Positions 57,058 to 64,000 of a DNA stretch of 64,000 nt are shown one piece after another. A program made the translations under genes and the position numbers. This DNA comes from Myxococcus landrumus (GTDB lineage: Bacteria > Myxococcota > Myxococcia > Myxococcales > Myxococcaceae). Below the pieces are notes generated by a model, which made no database searches, had not been told where the DNA came from, and worked only from the letters and a program-made list of their open reading frames with translations. The stretch covers positions 4,786,001 to 4,850,000 of the forward strand of contig NZ_CP071091.1 in the NCBI RefSeq assembly GCF_017301635.1, in the 5' to 3' direction. The number at the start of each line of letters is the position of its first letter. Within the stretch, counting starts at the first letter, position 1.

Positions 57058-57837
57058 CTACACCGCGCCGGACAACCCACCATCGACGTTGATGGCCGTG
57101 CCGCTGATGTAGCCCGCGCGAGGCGACAGCAGGAAGGCCACCACGTCCGCGAACTCCTCCGGCTTGCCGATGCGGCCCAGCGGGACACCCGCGTTGCGCG
57201 CCAGCTCCGCCTGAATCGACTCCAGCGGCTTGCCGGCCTGCTGCGCCCGCTTCACCCACTGGCCACTCTCAATCATGCCCACGAGCACGGCATTCACGCG
57301 GATGTCGCGCGGCCCCAGCTCCTTGGACAGCGCCTTCATGAGCGCCATGCCCGCCGCGCGAGTCACCGAGGACGGCGTGGACTGTGCCCCGGGCTCCTTC
57401 GCGCGAATCGACAACACGTTGACGATGGATCCGCCTCCGGACGCACTCAAGTGAGGCAGCGCATGGCGCGCCGCGCGCACGGCCGCGAACAACTTGAGCT
57501 GCAGGTCGGCTTCCCACTCCGCGTCCGTCACCGAGGCGAAGGGCTTTCCCGCCGCCGAGCCCGCGTTGTTCACGAGCCCGTCCACCCTGCCCCACCGCGC
57601 ATGCGCGGCGTCCACGAAGTGCTCCAGCTCGTAGGCCCTGGACACGTCCGCCTGCATCGCGAGCACGTCTCCACCTTCGGCTCGCAGCGCCGCCGCGGTC
57701 GCCTCCAGCCGCTCCGCGCCTCGGGCACAGAGGGCGACGCGAGCCCCCTCTCGAACGAGCCTCCGGGCCACCGCCGCCCCCAGCCCATCCGAGCTGCCCG
57801 TCACCAACACCACCTTGCCACTCAACTCCAAGTCCAT
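57058..57837 (-). CDS. SDR family protein lacking the usual catalytic Tyr and Lys
   Basis: A 259-residue classical SDR by fold: VVLVTGSSDGLGAAVARRLV nucleotide loop, LVNNAGSAAG, and the closing ISGTAINVDGGLSG. The place of the catalytic YxxxK reads PSSVTRAAG, that is Ser for Tyr and Arg for Lys. Similar variants exist in other SDR proteins. It may bind NAD(P) without normal reductase chemistry or use another mechanism. The ATG at 57837 gives the family start. Confidence 0.82.
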   Translation of the reverse strand: MDLELSGKVVLVTGSSDGLGAAVARRLVREGARVALCARGAERLEATAAALRAEGGDVLAMQADVSRAYELEHFVDAAHARWGRVDGLVNNAGSAAGKPFASVTDAEWEADLQLKLFAAVRAARHALPHLSASGGGSIVNVLSIRAKEPGAQSTPSSVTRAAGMALMKALSKELGPRDIRVNAVLVGMIESGQWVKRAQQAGKPLESIQAELARNAGVPLGRIGKPEEFADVVAFLLSPRAGYISGTAINVDGGLSGAV

Positions 57838-57948
57838 GTGCGCCTCCCTCCCGGACCAAGACACCAGGGACTCTCCCCGGAGAGTCCCCGGCACACCTGG
57901 CGGCGCGGAGCCGATGGCGCCGCGCCGCTCGAAGCGGAGGCTCCGCCA

Positions 57949-59112
57949 TCACCCGGGCTGCATCACCGATACGTGACGCTTCTTGTCGAAGGCCGCCAGC
58001 GTCTTGGAGATCTCCTCGTTCACCGCGTGCAGCACGTCCTGCTTCTCGCGGAACGGGAGGAAGGCGCTCTTGAAACCGGAGACGATGATGGTGGTCAGGT
58101 CATCCAGCGACAGGCCCAGCTCCTTGTGCGCAATCCAGAGCTCCTTCGTCACCGTGGTGTCAGTGATGAGGCGGTTGTCGGTGTTGATGGTCACCCGCAG
58201 GCCGTAGTCGAAGTAGAACTTCAACGGGTGCGCCGCGAGGCTGGACACCGCGCCCGTCTGCACGTTGGACGTGGGGCAGACCTCCAGCGGAATCCGGTGG
58301 TCGTTGACGTAGTTGAGCAGGTCCCCGTCCTCGCGCAGCCGCGTGCCGTGGCCGATGCGGTGGGAGCCCAGATTGTGGATGGCCTGGGAGATGGACTCGG
58401 GGCCGTACGCCTCGCCCGCGTGGGCGGTGCAGTTGACGTTGTTCTTGAGGATGAGCTGGAAGGCGTCCTTGTGGTCCTTCGCGGGGAAGCTGGCCTCGGC
58501 GCCCGCGAGGTCGAAGCCGATGACGCCCCGGTTCTTGTACGCCACCGCCAGCTCCGCCAGCCGCATGGACGTCTGCGGGTTGATGTGGCGGATGCCGCAG
58601 ACGATGACGCCGCACTTGATGCCCGTCTCGCGCTTGGCGACGCGCAGACCCTCGAGCACCGAGTCGATGACCGTCGTCATCTTCAGGCCCTTCTGCAGGT
58701 GCAGCGCGGGCGAGTAGCGCACCTCCAGCCAGCGCACGTTCTCCGCCGCCGCGTCCACCGCCAGCTCATAGGCCGCGCGGTAGAGCGCGTCCGCCGTCTG
58801 GAGCACGGAAAGCGTCACATCGAACGCGACGAGGTACTCCTCCAGGCTCTTGCAGACCTCACCCATGTGGATGGCCTTGGCGAGGCCGTCCTCGGTGTCG
58901 GCGAGCAGCTTGACCTTCTGCTGCTCGGCGAGCTCGAGGATGGTCTTCAGCCGCATGGAGCCATCCAGATGGCAATGCAGGTCTGTCTTGGGAAGGGCGT
59001 GGAGCAGCTCTTCGGTCACCGCCAGCGTGGGAGGCGGAACCAGGTCCGTCCGCCGGGCCCCGGAGGGGATGCCGGTGGCGTTGGGAATCTCGTCGTCGCG
59101 AATCGTGGGCAT
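57949..59112 (-). CDS. add: Adenosine deaminase family protein
   Basis: A 387-residue metal-dependent deaminase. KTDLHCHLDGSMR holds two zinc histidines, NCTAHAGEAYGPESI the third histidine and catalytic glutamate, and SHRIGHGTRL and TINTDN complete the site. It converts adenosine to inosine, or acts on a related aminopurine. A purine-salvage role is likely. AAGGAAGG lies upstream of the ATG. Only 35 bases separate it from the divergent PQQ lipoprotein gene. Confidence 0.9.
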   Translation of the reverse strand: MPTIRDDEIPNATGIPSGARRTDLVPPPTLAVTEELLHALPKTDLHCHLDGSMRLKTILELAEQQKVKLLADTEDGLAKAIHMGEVCKSLEEYLVAFDVTLSVLQTADALYRAAYELAVDAAAENVRWLEVRYSPALHLQKGLKMTTVIDSVLEGLRVAKRETGIKCGVIVCGIRHINPQTSMRLAELAVAYKNRGVIGFDLAGAEASFPAKDHKDAFQLILKNNVNCTAHAGEAYGPESISQAIHNLGSHRIGHGTRLREDGDLLNYVNDHRIPLEVCPTSNVQTGAVSSLAAHPLKFYFDYGLRVTINTDNRLITDTTVTKELWIAHKELGLSLDDLTTIIVSGFKSAFLPFREKQDVLHAVNEEISKTLAAFDKKRHVSVMQPG

Positions 59113-59147
59113 GGTCGAATTTCCTTCCTTACGCCATCCTCCAAACC

Positions 59148-60248
59148 ATGTCGCCCCGTACGTGTCCATGCAGGCCCCCCCTCCTCGCGCTCACCCTGAC
59201 ACTGGTGATGGCCGTGGGATGCCGGGAGCCCGCGGAGACGGCCTTCCGGACCTCCACGGATGCATCCTCCCGGGCCGGGCTGACGCCCCTGCCAGACGGG
59301 GTTCTCACCGGCAACGAGGCCGGCGCGGTGGTGCGCCTGGACCCCAGCGGCACCGTCGTCTGGAGGGTGGCCCTCGGGAGGGAAGTGGCCACCCGGCCCG
59401 TGGTGGCGGGGGACAGCGTCATCGCGGGGACGGTGGCCGGGGACCTGGTGCGGCTGGCCCTCTCGAATGGGACGGAGCAATGGCGGCTCACCGGAGAGCC
59501 CCCCGTCCTCACCCCGCTGGTGACGGCCCCGGATGGGTCCTCGGTGTACGTTGTCGCTCCGGACGGGGCGGTCCGAGCCCTCGCGGTGGAGACGGGCAAG
59601 GTCCGCTGGGCGGTTGCGCCGCCCAAGCCCGACGAGGCCCATCTGGACACCCGCCGAGGACTCCCCGCCCCCGCCCTCGCGGGAGGACTGCTCGTCGTGG
59701 CGCTCGGCGACGCGGGCCTGAGGGCCCTGTCCCCGGCGGAGGGAGGCATCGCCTGGCGCCGGGACGTCCGGAACGTGGTGGGGCTCGAGGTGAAGGGCGA
59801 CGTCCTCTACGCCAGCACGCGGGACAAGCGCGTCTGGGCCCTTCAGGCGAAGGACGGGACCCCGCTGTGGGAGAAGGCCCTCGCGGAGGAGCTCACCGGA
59901 CCTCCGTCGCTCGCGTTGGGTGTGCTGTGGGTGGGCGCGAGCAAGGAGGAGTCGCCGCTGGTGCTGGGGCTCGACCCGGCGACCGGGAAGGAAGTGGCCC
60001 GGGTGGACCTGCCCGACTTGCTCACCACCACGGTCGCGGACGCCCACGGGGAGCTGTTGCTGGTCCCCACCCAGGGCCGGCAGGGGCGGCTGGTGGCGCT
60101 GAAGCGGCCCACCTGGGAGCGCGCCTTCTCACTGCGCACGGACACCGCGCTGCGCTCCCAACCCGTCGTCCTGGGGGAGCAGGTGTTCGTGCTGGGAAGG
60201 GACGGGCGCGTCCTCTCATGGAAGCTGCGCCCACCTGAGCGGCCCTGA
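59148..60248 (+). CDS. PQQ-repeat beta-propeller lipoprotein (BamB-like)
   Basis: A 366-residue exported protein. The signal ends MAVGC, a lipobox. The mature part is made of PQQ-type propeller blades, for example GAVVRLDPSGTVVWRVAL, GDLVRLALSNGTEQWRL and VWALQAKDGTPLWEKAL. It resembles BamB, the outer-membrane assembly lipoprotein, but the usual neighbours (der/engA) are absent, so a BamB role is not secure. Confidence 0.8.
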   Translation: MSPRTCPCRPPLLALTLTLVMAVGCREPAETAFRTSTDASSRAGLTPLPDGVLTGNEAGAVVRLDPSGTVVWRVALGREVATRPVVAGDSVIAGTVAGDLVRLALSNGTEQWRLTGEPPVLTPLVTAPDGSSVYVVAPDGAVRALAVETGKVRWAVAPPKPDEAHLDTRRGLPAPALAGGLLVVALGDAGLRALSPAEGGIAWRRDVRNVVGLEVKGDVLYASTRDKRVWALQAKDGTPLWEKALAEELTGPPSLALGVLWVGASKEESPLVLGLDPATGKEVARVDLPDLLTTTVADAHGELLLVPTQGRQGRLVALKRPTWERAFSLRTDTALRSQPVVLGEQVFVLGRDGRVLSWKLRPPERP

Positions 60249-60352
60249 CGGCCGGAGCCGGGACGTTGAACCACGTCGTCAGGCTTTCTCGGCCACCGCC
60301 GTCATTCCTCGCATCCGCACCCGGCAGAAGAAGCCCTACACGCCCAAACTTC

Positions 60353-60439
60353 GCTGGTTCGAATCCAGCTCCCTCCGCCACTGTGGAGGGATGGCCGAGT
60401 GGTCAAAGGCACCAGACATGAATCTGGCAGGTTCCCTGC
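60353..60439 (+). tRNA. tRNA-Ser parts in permuted order (3' part, then 5' part)
   Basis: First comes a perfect T arm (GCTGG, loop TTCGAAT, CCAGC; 60353-60369), acceptor strand TCCCTCC (60370-60376), discriminator G and CCA (60378-60380). After four bases (CTGT) comes GGAGGGA (60385-60391), the exact complement of the acceptor strand. Then come a serine-type D arm (GCC...GGC), an anticodon stem CCAGA/TCTGG with the 6-base loop CATGAA, and a short variable hairpin CAGG/CCTG (60428-60438). All arms of a tRNA-Ser are present but in permuted order. The loop is one base short and has A in place of U33, so this may be a scar or pseudogene. Confidence 0.4.
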
Positions 60440-60481
60440 TGGCTTTCTCACTCGGGTGCGGACTCCTTTTCCCCGTCGTCG

Positions 60482-62791
60482 CTATCCCGGCATCAAGAAG
60501 CGGGCGATGACGCGCTTGAGGCCCACGGCGCCTCCGAACTCCACCGTCACCTTGGCGTTGGGCCCCGTCCCATCCGTGGCGACGATGCGGCCCACGCCGA
60601 ACTGCTCGTGCCGCACGCGCATGCCGCGCACGTCTCCGCTCACCGATTCCATGTCCGACGCCTGTGAGTAGGAGCGGTCGATGCGGGGCCCGTCGTCGTC
60701 ATCCCACGTGCGCTTGCGCGGCGGCGTCGCCACGGCACGGGGAGGCTCCGGCACGTCCTGCTCGCTGATGCCGAACAAGGCGGGAGGCACGTCTCGCAGG
60801 AAGCGGCTGGGCGGGTTGTAGCGCAGCTCTCCGAACAGCGAACGGCACTGCGCCAGGCTCACGAAGAGCCGCTTGCGCGCACGCGTGAAGCCCACGTAGC
60901 AGAGGCGCCGCTCCTCGGCCATCTCCTCGCCGTTGTCCGGGTCCTCGCCCTTGAGCGCTCGAGAGTGAGGGAAGACTCCGTCCTCCAACCCCGTGAGGAA
61001 CACCGCGTCGAACTCCAGGCCCTTGGCGGCGTGGAGGGTCATCAACGCCACGCGGCCCTCCCCCACTTCCGCGTCCGCGTCTCCCACCAGGGAGATCTGC
61101 TCGAGGAACGCCTGAAGCGGCGGGGTGTCCGCCGACAACGGAGCGGCATCCACCTCGGGAGGAACTTCCTCGCGAGGCTGGGACGCCGCGGCCACCGCCG
61201 CCGCCGCGCGGTTCAAGTCGAACTCCTGCGCCGCGCCCAGGAACTCGCGAAGGTTCTCCGCGCGCGTGTTCGACTCGTCGCTGCCTTCCGCCACCAGCGT
61301 CTCGACGAGCTTCGTCTCGCGGAGCATCTCGTCCACCGCGCTGGCCGCATCCGTCGTGCCCTGGGCGAAGTCATGCAGGGACTTCAGCAGTCCGTGGAAC
61401 GTGCGCAGCCGCTTCACCGCCGTGCTGTTCAGCGCGGGGACCCGCTCGGGCTCGGAGAGCACCTCATAGAGGCTCTTCGCCTGGGTGTTGGCGTAGTCCG
61501 TCACCCGCTCCACGGTGGTGTCGCCAATCCCTCGCGCCGGCGTGTTGATGATGCGCAACAGGTCCGCGTCCGAGCGCGGATTCACCATCAACCGCAGGTA
61601 CGCGGACGCGTCGCGCACTTCCGCGCGGTCATAGAAGCTGCGTCCACTCACCAGCGTGTAGGGGACGCGCGCCAGCCGCAGCCCCTCTTCCAGGACGCGG
61701 CTCTGCGCGTTCACCCGGTAGAAGACCGCCATGCTGGAGAACTTGATGAAGCCCTCCCGCTGCAGCGCGAGAATCTGCCGCGCCACCTCCTGTGCCTCCA
61801 TCCGCTCATCGCGGTTGAGCATCAGTTGCAGCGTCTGGCCCGCGGGCCGGTCGGACCACAGCTTCTTGTCCATCCGGCGCGTGTTCTTCCGGATGACCTC
61901 GTACGCGGCATCCAGGATGTTGCGGTCCGAGCGGTAGTTCTGCTCGAGCTTGACCACCTTCGCGCCGGGGTACTGGCGCGGGAAGTTGAGGATGTTGTCC
62001 ACGTCCGCGCCGCGCCAGCGGTAGATGGACTGGTCATCGTCACCCACCACCACCAGGTTCGCCGACGGCGGCGGGGCCAACTGCTTCAGGAGCGCGTACT
62101 GCACGGGGTTGGTGTCCTGGAACTCGTCCACCAGCACGTGGTGGAAGCGGCGCCGGTAGTTCTCCAGCACCTCCGGCCGCTTGCGGAACAGCGACACCAG
62201 CAGGAGCAGCAGGTCGCCGAAGTCCACGGCGTTCGCCGCGCGCAGGCGCTCCTGGTACGCGTGATACACCTTGCGCACCAGCATGCCGCGCTCGTCGCCG
62301 GGCTCCACTTCCATGTCCTCGGGGAGCCGCGCCGCGTTCTTCTCCTGGTCGATGCGGCTCAGGATGTCGCGGGGCTGCATGGACTGCTCCAGGCCCGCCT
62401 CCCGCATGGCCCGCTTCACCACGTTGAGCTGGTCCCCGTCGTCGTAGATGACGAACGAGCGGGTGAGCCCCACGTGCTCCGCCTCGCGGCGCAGAATCAT
62501 GGCCGCCGCCGAGTGGAACGTGCTCACCACCAGGTCATTCGCCTGGCGCCCCAGCAACTGCACCAGACGCTCGCGCATCTCCCGGGCGGCCTTGTTGGTG
62601 AACGTCACGGCGAGGATGCGCCACGGGAAGACTTCGTGGACCTTCACCAGGTACGCCACCCGGCGGGTGATGACGCGCGTCTTGCCGCTGCCGGCGCCCG
62701 ACAGGACGAGCAACGGGCCGCCGATATGCAGCACGGCCTCACGCTGGGGGGGATTCAGGTCTTCGAGGAGGGCGGATTCGTGGGCGTTCAC
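60482..62791 (-). CDS. pcrA: UvrD/PcrA-type superfamily 1 DNA helicase
   Basis: A 769-residue 3'-5' helicase. Motifs in order: Q-motif LNPPQREAV, Walker A GAGSGKTRV, TFTNKAAREM, Walker B VDEFQDTN, GDDDQSIYRWRGA, QNYRSD, TLHAAKGLEFD and VGFTRARKRL. The C-terminal ~70 residues include GMRVRHEQFGVGRIV, the small Tudor-like RNA-polymerase-binding fold of PcrA/UvrD. Roles are repair, replication restart and removal of stalled polymerase. Confidence 0.93.
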   Translation of the reverse strand: MNAHESALLEDLNPPQREAVLHIGGPLLVLSGAGSGKTRVITRRVAYLVKVHEVFPWRILAVTFTNKAAREMRERLVQLLGRQANDLVVSTFHSAAAMILRREAEHVGLTRSFVIYDDGDQLNVVKRAMREAGLEQSMQPRDILSRIDQEKNAARLPEDMEVEPGDERGMLVRKVYHAYQERLRAANAVDFGDLLLLLVSLFRKRPEVLENYRRRFHHVLVDEFQDTNPVQYALLKQLAPPPSANLVVVGDDDQSIYRWRGADVDNILNFPRQYPGAKVVKLEQNYRSDRNILDAAYEVIRKNTRRMDKKLWSDRPAGQTLQLMLNRDERMEAQEVARQILALQREGFIKFSSMAVFYRVNAQSRVLEEGLRLARVPYTLVSGRSFYDRAEVRDASAYLRLMVNPRSDADLLRIINTPARGIGDTTVERVTDYANTQAKSLYEVLSEPERVPALNSTAVKRLRTFHGLLKSLHDFAQGTTDAASAVDEMLRETKLVETLVAEGSDESNTRAENLREFLGAAQEFDLNRAAAAVAAASQPREEVPPEVDAAPLSADTPPLQAFLEQISLVGDADAEVGEGRVALMTLHAAKGLEFDAVFLTGLEDGVFPHSRALKGEDPDNGEEMAEERRLCYVGFTRARKRLFVSLAQCRSLFGELRYNPPSRFLRDVPPALFGISEQDVPEPPRAVATPPRKRTWDDDDGPRIDRSYSQASDMESVSGDVRGMRVRHEQFGVGRIVATDGTGPNAKVTVEFGGAVGLKRVIARFLMPG

Positions 62792-62916
62792 GGGAGACTC
62801 TCGAGGGAACCTCTGCTTCTAACGTCTTTCGCCGTCGGGTGGGCGTCCTTCCACCATCCCCGTCCGGTCGGCCGGTCCCCTGGCTTTTCGCGCTCGGGTA
62901 TATAGGGCGCAACGCC

Positions 62917-63405
62917 ATGTCCGACTCCTCCTCTGGTCCTCCCGCGCGGCCCTCCCAGGCCGCCCTGGAACGCTACGCCGAGCTCTTCAACCAGAGCCTC
63001 ACGCTGCGTCACTTCGGCGCCCAGCTCTCCTTTCCGGAGGGCCGCAACAAGGTCGTCGTCACCATCCCCGAGCTGCGCCCCGAGCACCGGGGCGGCGTGG
63101 GCAGCGCCCTGGCCGTCAACGGGGGCATCCTCGCCGCCCTCTTCGACCTCGCCATCGGTACCAGCGGCGCCCTGGTGGACCCCAGCCGCCGCTGCGCCAC
63201 CGTCCAGCTCTCCATGAGCTTCGAGCGCCCCGTCACGGGTGATCGCCTCCGCGTGGAGTCTGAAATCGACAGCCAGGGCCTCACCCTGCTCTTCGCCACC
63301 GCCCGCGTCTATGACGCGCAGGACCGCGTCTGTGGGCGCTGTCAGGGCGTGGTCCGACTCTCCAACCTCCCCTGGGCCTCTGGGGAAAGCCCCGCCACGA
63401 ACTGA
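62917..63405 (+). CDS. PaaI-like hotdog thioesterase
   Basis: A 162-residue hotdog-fold protein. HRGGVGSALAVNGGILAALFDLAIG is the conserved helix-containing active-site region of PaaI-type acyl-CoA thioesterases, and TVQLSMSFERPVTGDRL is the following strand pair. The acyl substrate is unknown. A TATATAGG stretch (62899-62906) ends 10 bases before the ATG with no Shine-Dalgarno sequence. It diverges from the helicase gene. Confidence 0.8.
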   Translation: MSDSSSGPPARPSQAALERYAELFNQSLTLRHFGAQLSFPEGRNKVVVTIPELRPEHRGGVGSALAVNGGILAALFDLAIGTSGALVDPSRRCATVQLSMSFERPVTGDRLRVESEIDSQGLTLLFATARVYDAQDRVCGRCQGVVRLSNLPWASGESPATN

Positions 63406-63528
63406 CTCTTGCCTACCCCTCCGCACATCTTCGGAGCCTCCGGCGATATGTCCGCCACGGACACACGTTACCCGGACACCGGGGAGCGGCCGCACTCCGG
63501 CTACGCTTCAGAGCGACGGGAAGACGGC

Positions 63529-64000
63529 ATGAGTGCAGCCGTGCAGGGCTTGCGGATGACGACGCTTCGACTGTCGAGAGATGCCGAGGAGCCGCAAGAG
63601 GCGGCGCGGGGGTCTGACGAAGACGCCCTGGCGCGCAAGGCCCTGGCCGGCGACCGGGCGGCGTGGGACGCACTGGTTGCGCGCCACCACCGCCGCGTCG
63701 TGGTATCGCTCCTGGCCCGAGGCGTCCGGGTGGACCGGGCGCATGAGCTGGCCCAGGAGACGTGGGCGCGGCTCATCCAACAACAGCAACGCGGACTGCT
63801 GACGGAGCTGCGCCTGCCCAACCTCGCCCTCACCCAGGCGGCCTTCCTGGCCGCGGACGATGCCCGCCGCGCCCGGCGCGAGTCCATCTCCGGTGCGGTG
63901 GAGGAGCTGCCCGAGCGGCAGCATCCGGTGGACCCTTCCGTGTCCGCCGAGCGTCGATTGCTTTCTGAAGAGCAGTTGTCCCGCGCCCACGCCGCGCTCG
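63529..64000 (+). CDS. RNA polymerase sigma-70 family factor (ECF-like), 5' part
   Basis: The frame opens at the ATG at 63529 and runs off the window, giving 157 residues. After ~35 variable residues, ALARKALAGDRAAWDALVARH is the start of sigma region 2. It is followed by AHELAQETWARL, the region 2.2 core-binding helix. The segment before region 4 ends ERRLLSEEQLSRAHAAL. It is shorter and more divergent than sigma-70, so an ECF-type or atypical sigma factor is likely. Region 4 is outside the window. Confidence 0.8.
   Translation, partial: MSAAVQGLRMTTLRLSRDAEEPQEAARGSDEDALARKALAGDRAAWDALVARHHRRVVVSLLARGVRVDRAHELAQETWARLIQQQQRGLLTELRLPNLALTQAAFLAADDARRARRESISGAVEELPERQHPVDPSVSAERRLLSEEQLSRAHAAL

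Noticed and set aside
60022-60381. Minus-strand frame beginning MAEGAGFEPAKFG
   Set aside because: This is the familiar false protein produced by reading the antisense of a tRNA T arm and CCA end. It supports the tRNA-like sequence and is not a gene.

Overview
This window is high-GC DNA with almost no non-coding space. Its gene content points to a myxobacterium (Myxococcales; Myxococcus, Corallococcus or a close relative). The strongest clues are the ether-lipid megasynthase of the ElbD type with its operon, a sigma-54 activator facing an ahpCD operon, many lipoproteins of unknown function, FHA and GAF signalling proteins, and histone-H1-like basic tails on two proteins. No phage, insertion sequence, CRISPR array or rRNA is visible. 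The genus is inferred and not proven.

Left part (1-22 kb). The window opens inside cysK. It continues with a class V aminotransferase, a tri-heme cytochrome c lipoprotein, a 5-oxoprolinase pair (a PxpA-PxpB fusion plus PxpC), an acetyltransferase, a GAF histidine kinase and a two-gene polar amino-acid ABC importer whose binding protein and permease are one chain. At 11-14.6 kb lies an oxidative-stress block. A sigma-54 enhancer-binding regulator diverges from ahpC-ahpD, and a near-perfect -24/-12 promoter precedes ahpC; a strong terminator then separates ahpD from dps. After that come a lipoprotein, an aminotransferase, an AmpG-like transporter, a secreted protein, a large protein with a repeat-rich basic tail, and an AlkA-type DNA glycosylase.

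Middle part (22-43 kb). At 22.3-26.0 kb four tightly packed genes encode a GvpA-like small protein, a GAF/PAS hybrid-type sensor kinase, a single-domain response regulator and a GvpF/GvpL-like protein. This gas-vesicle-like signalling module is the most unusual system in the window. It is followed on the minus strand by a GldA-GldF-GldG-like ABC cassette with a DUF4340 protein. Next are an SRPBCC-epimerase fusion, a Sua5-type tRNA t6A synthase, a lipoprotein, apaG-hemH, a TerC membrane protein, treY-glgX (alpha-glucan and trehalose metabolism) and a SWIB-domain protein with an H1-like tail. Three degenerate ~64-bp tandem repeats lie upstream of the SWIB gene.

Right part (43-64 kb). A five-gene operon (SDR, HAD phosphatase, LarA-like nickel-pincer family protein, ElbD-like FAR/AMP-ligase/ACP/PlsC megasynthase, SDR) probably makes ether lipids. 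It is followed by an FHA-GGDEF cyclase with a coupled 51-residue membrane protein, glgC, an acetyltransferase, a small membrane protein, rtcB, a degenerate SDR, adenosine deaminase, a PQQ-repeat lipoprotein, a PcrA/UvrD helicase, a hotdog thioesterase and the start of a sigma factor. Between the PQQ lipoprotein and the helicase lie all the arms of a tRNA-Ser, but in permuted order (3' part before 5' part).

Regulatory theme: several genes have a TAGnnT/TAnnnT hexamer ending only 6-11 bases before the start codon, which suggests leaderless or nearly leaderless transcripts. Four convergent gene pairs overlap tail to tail.
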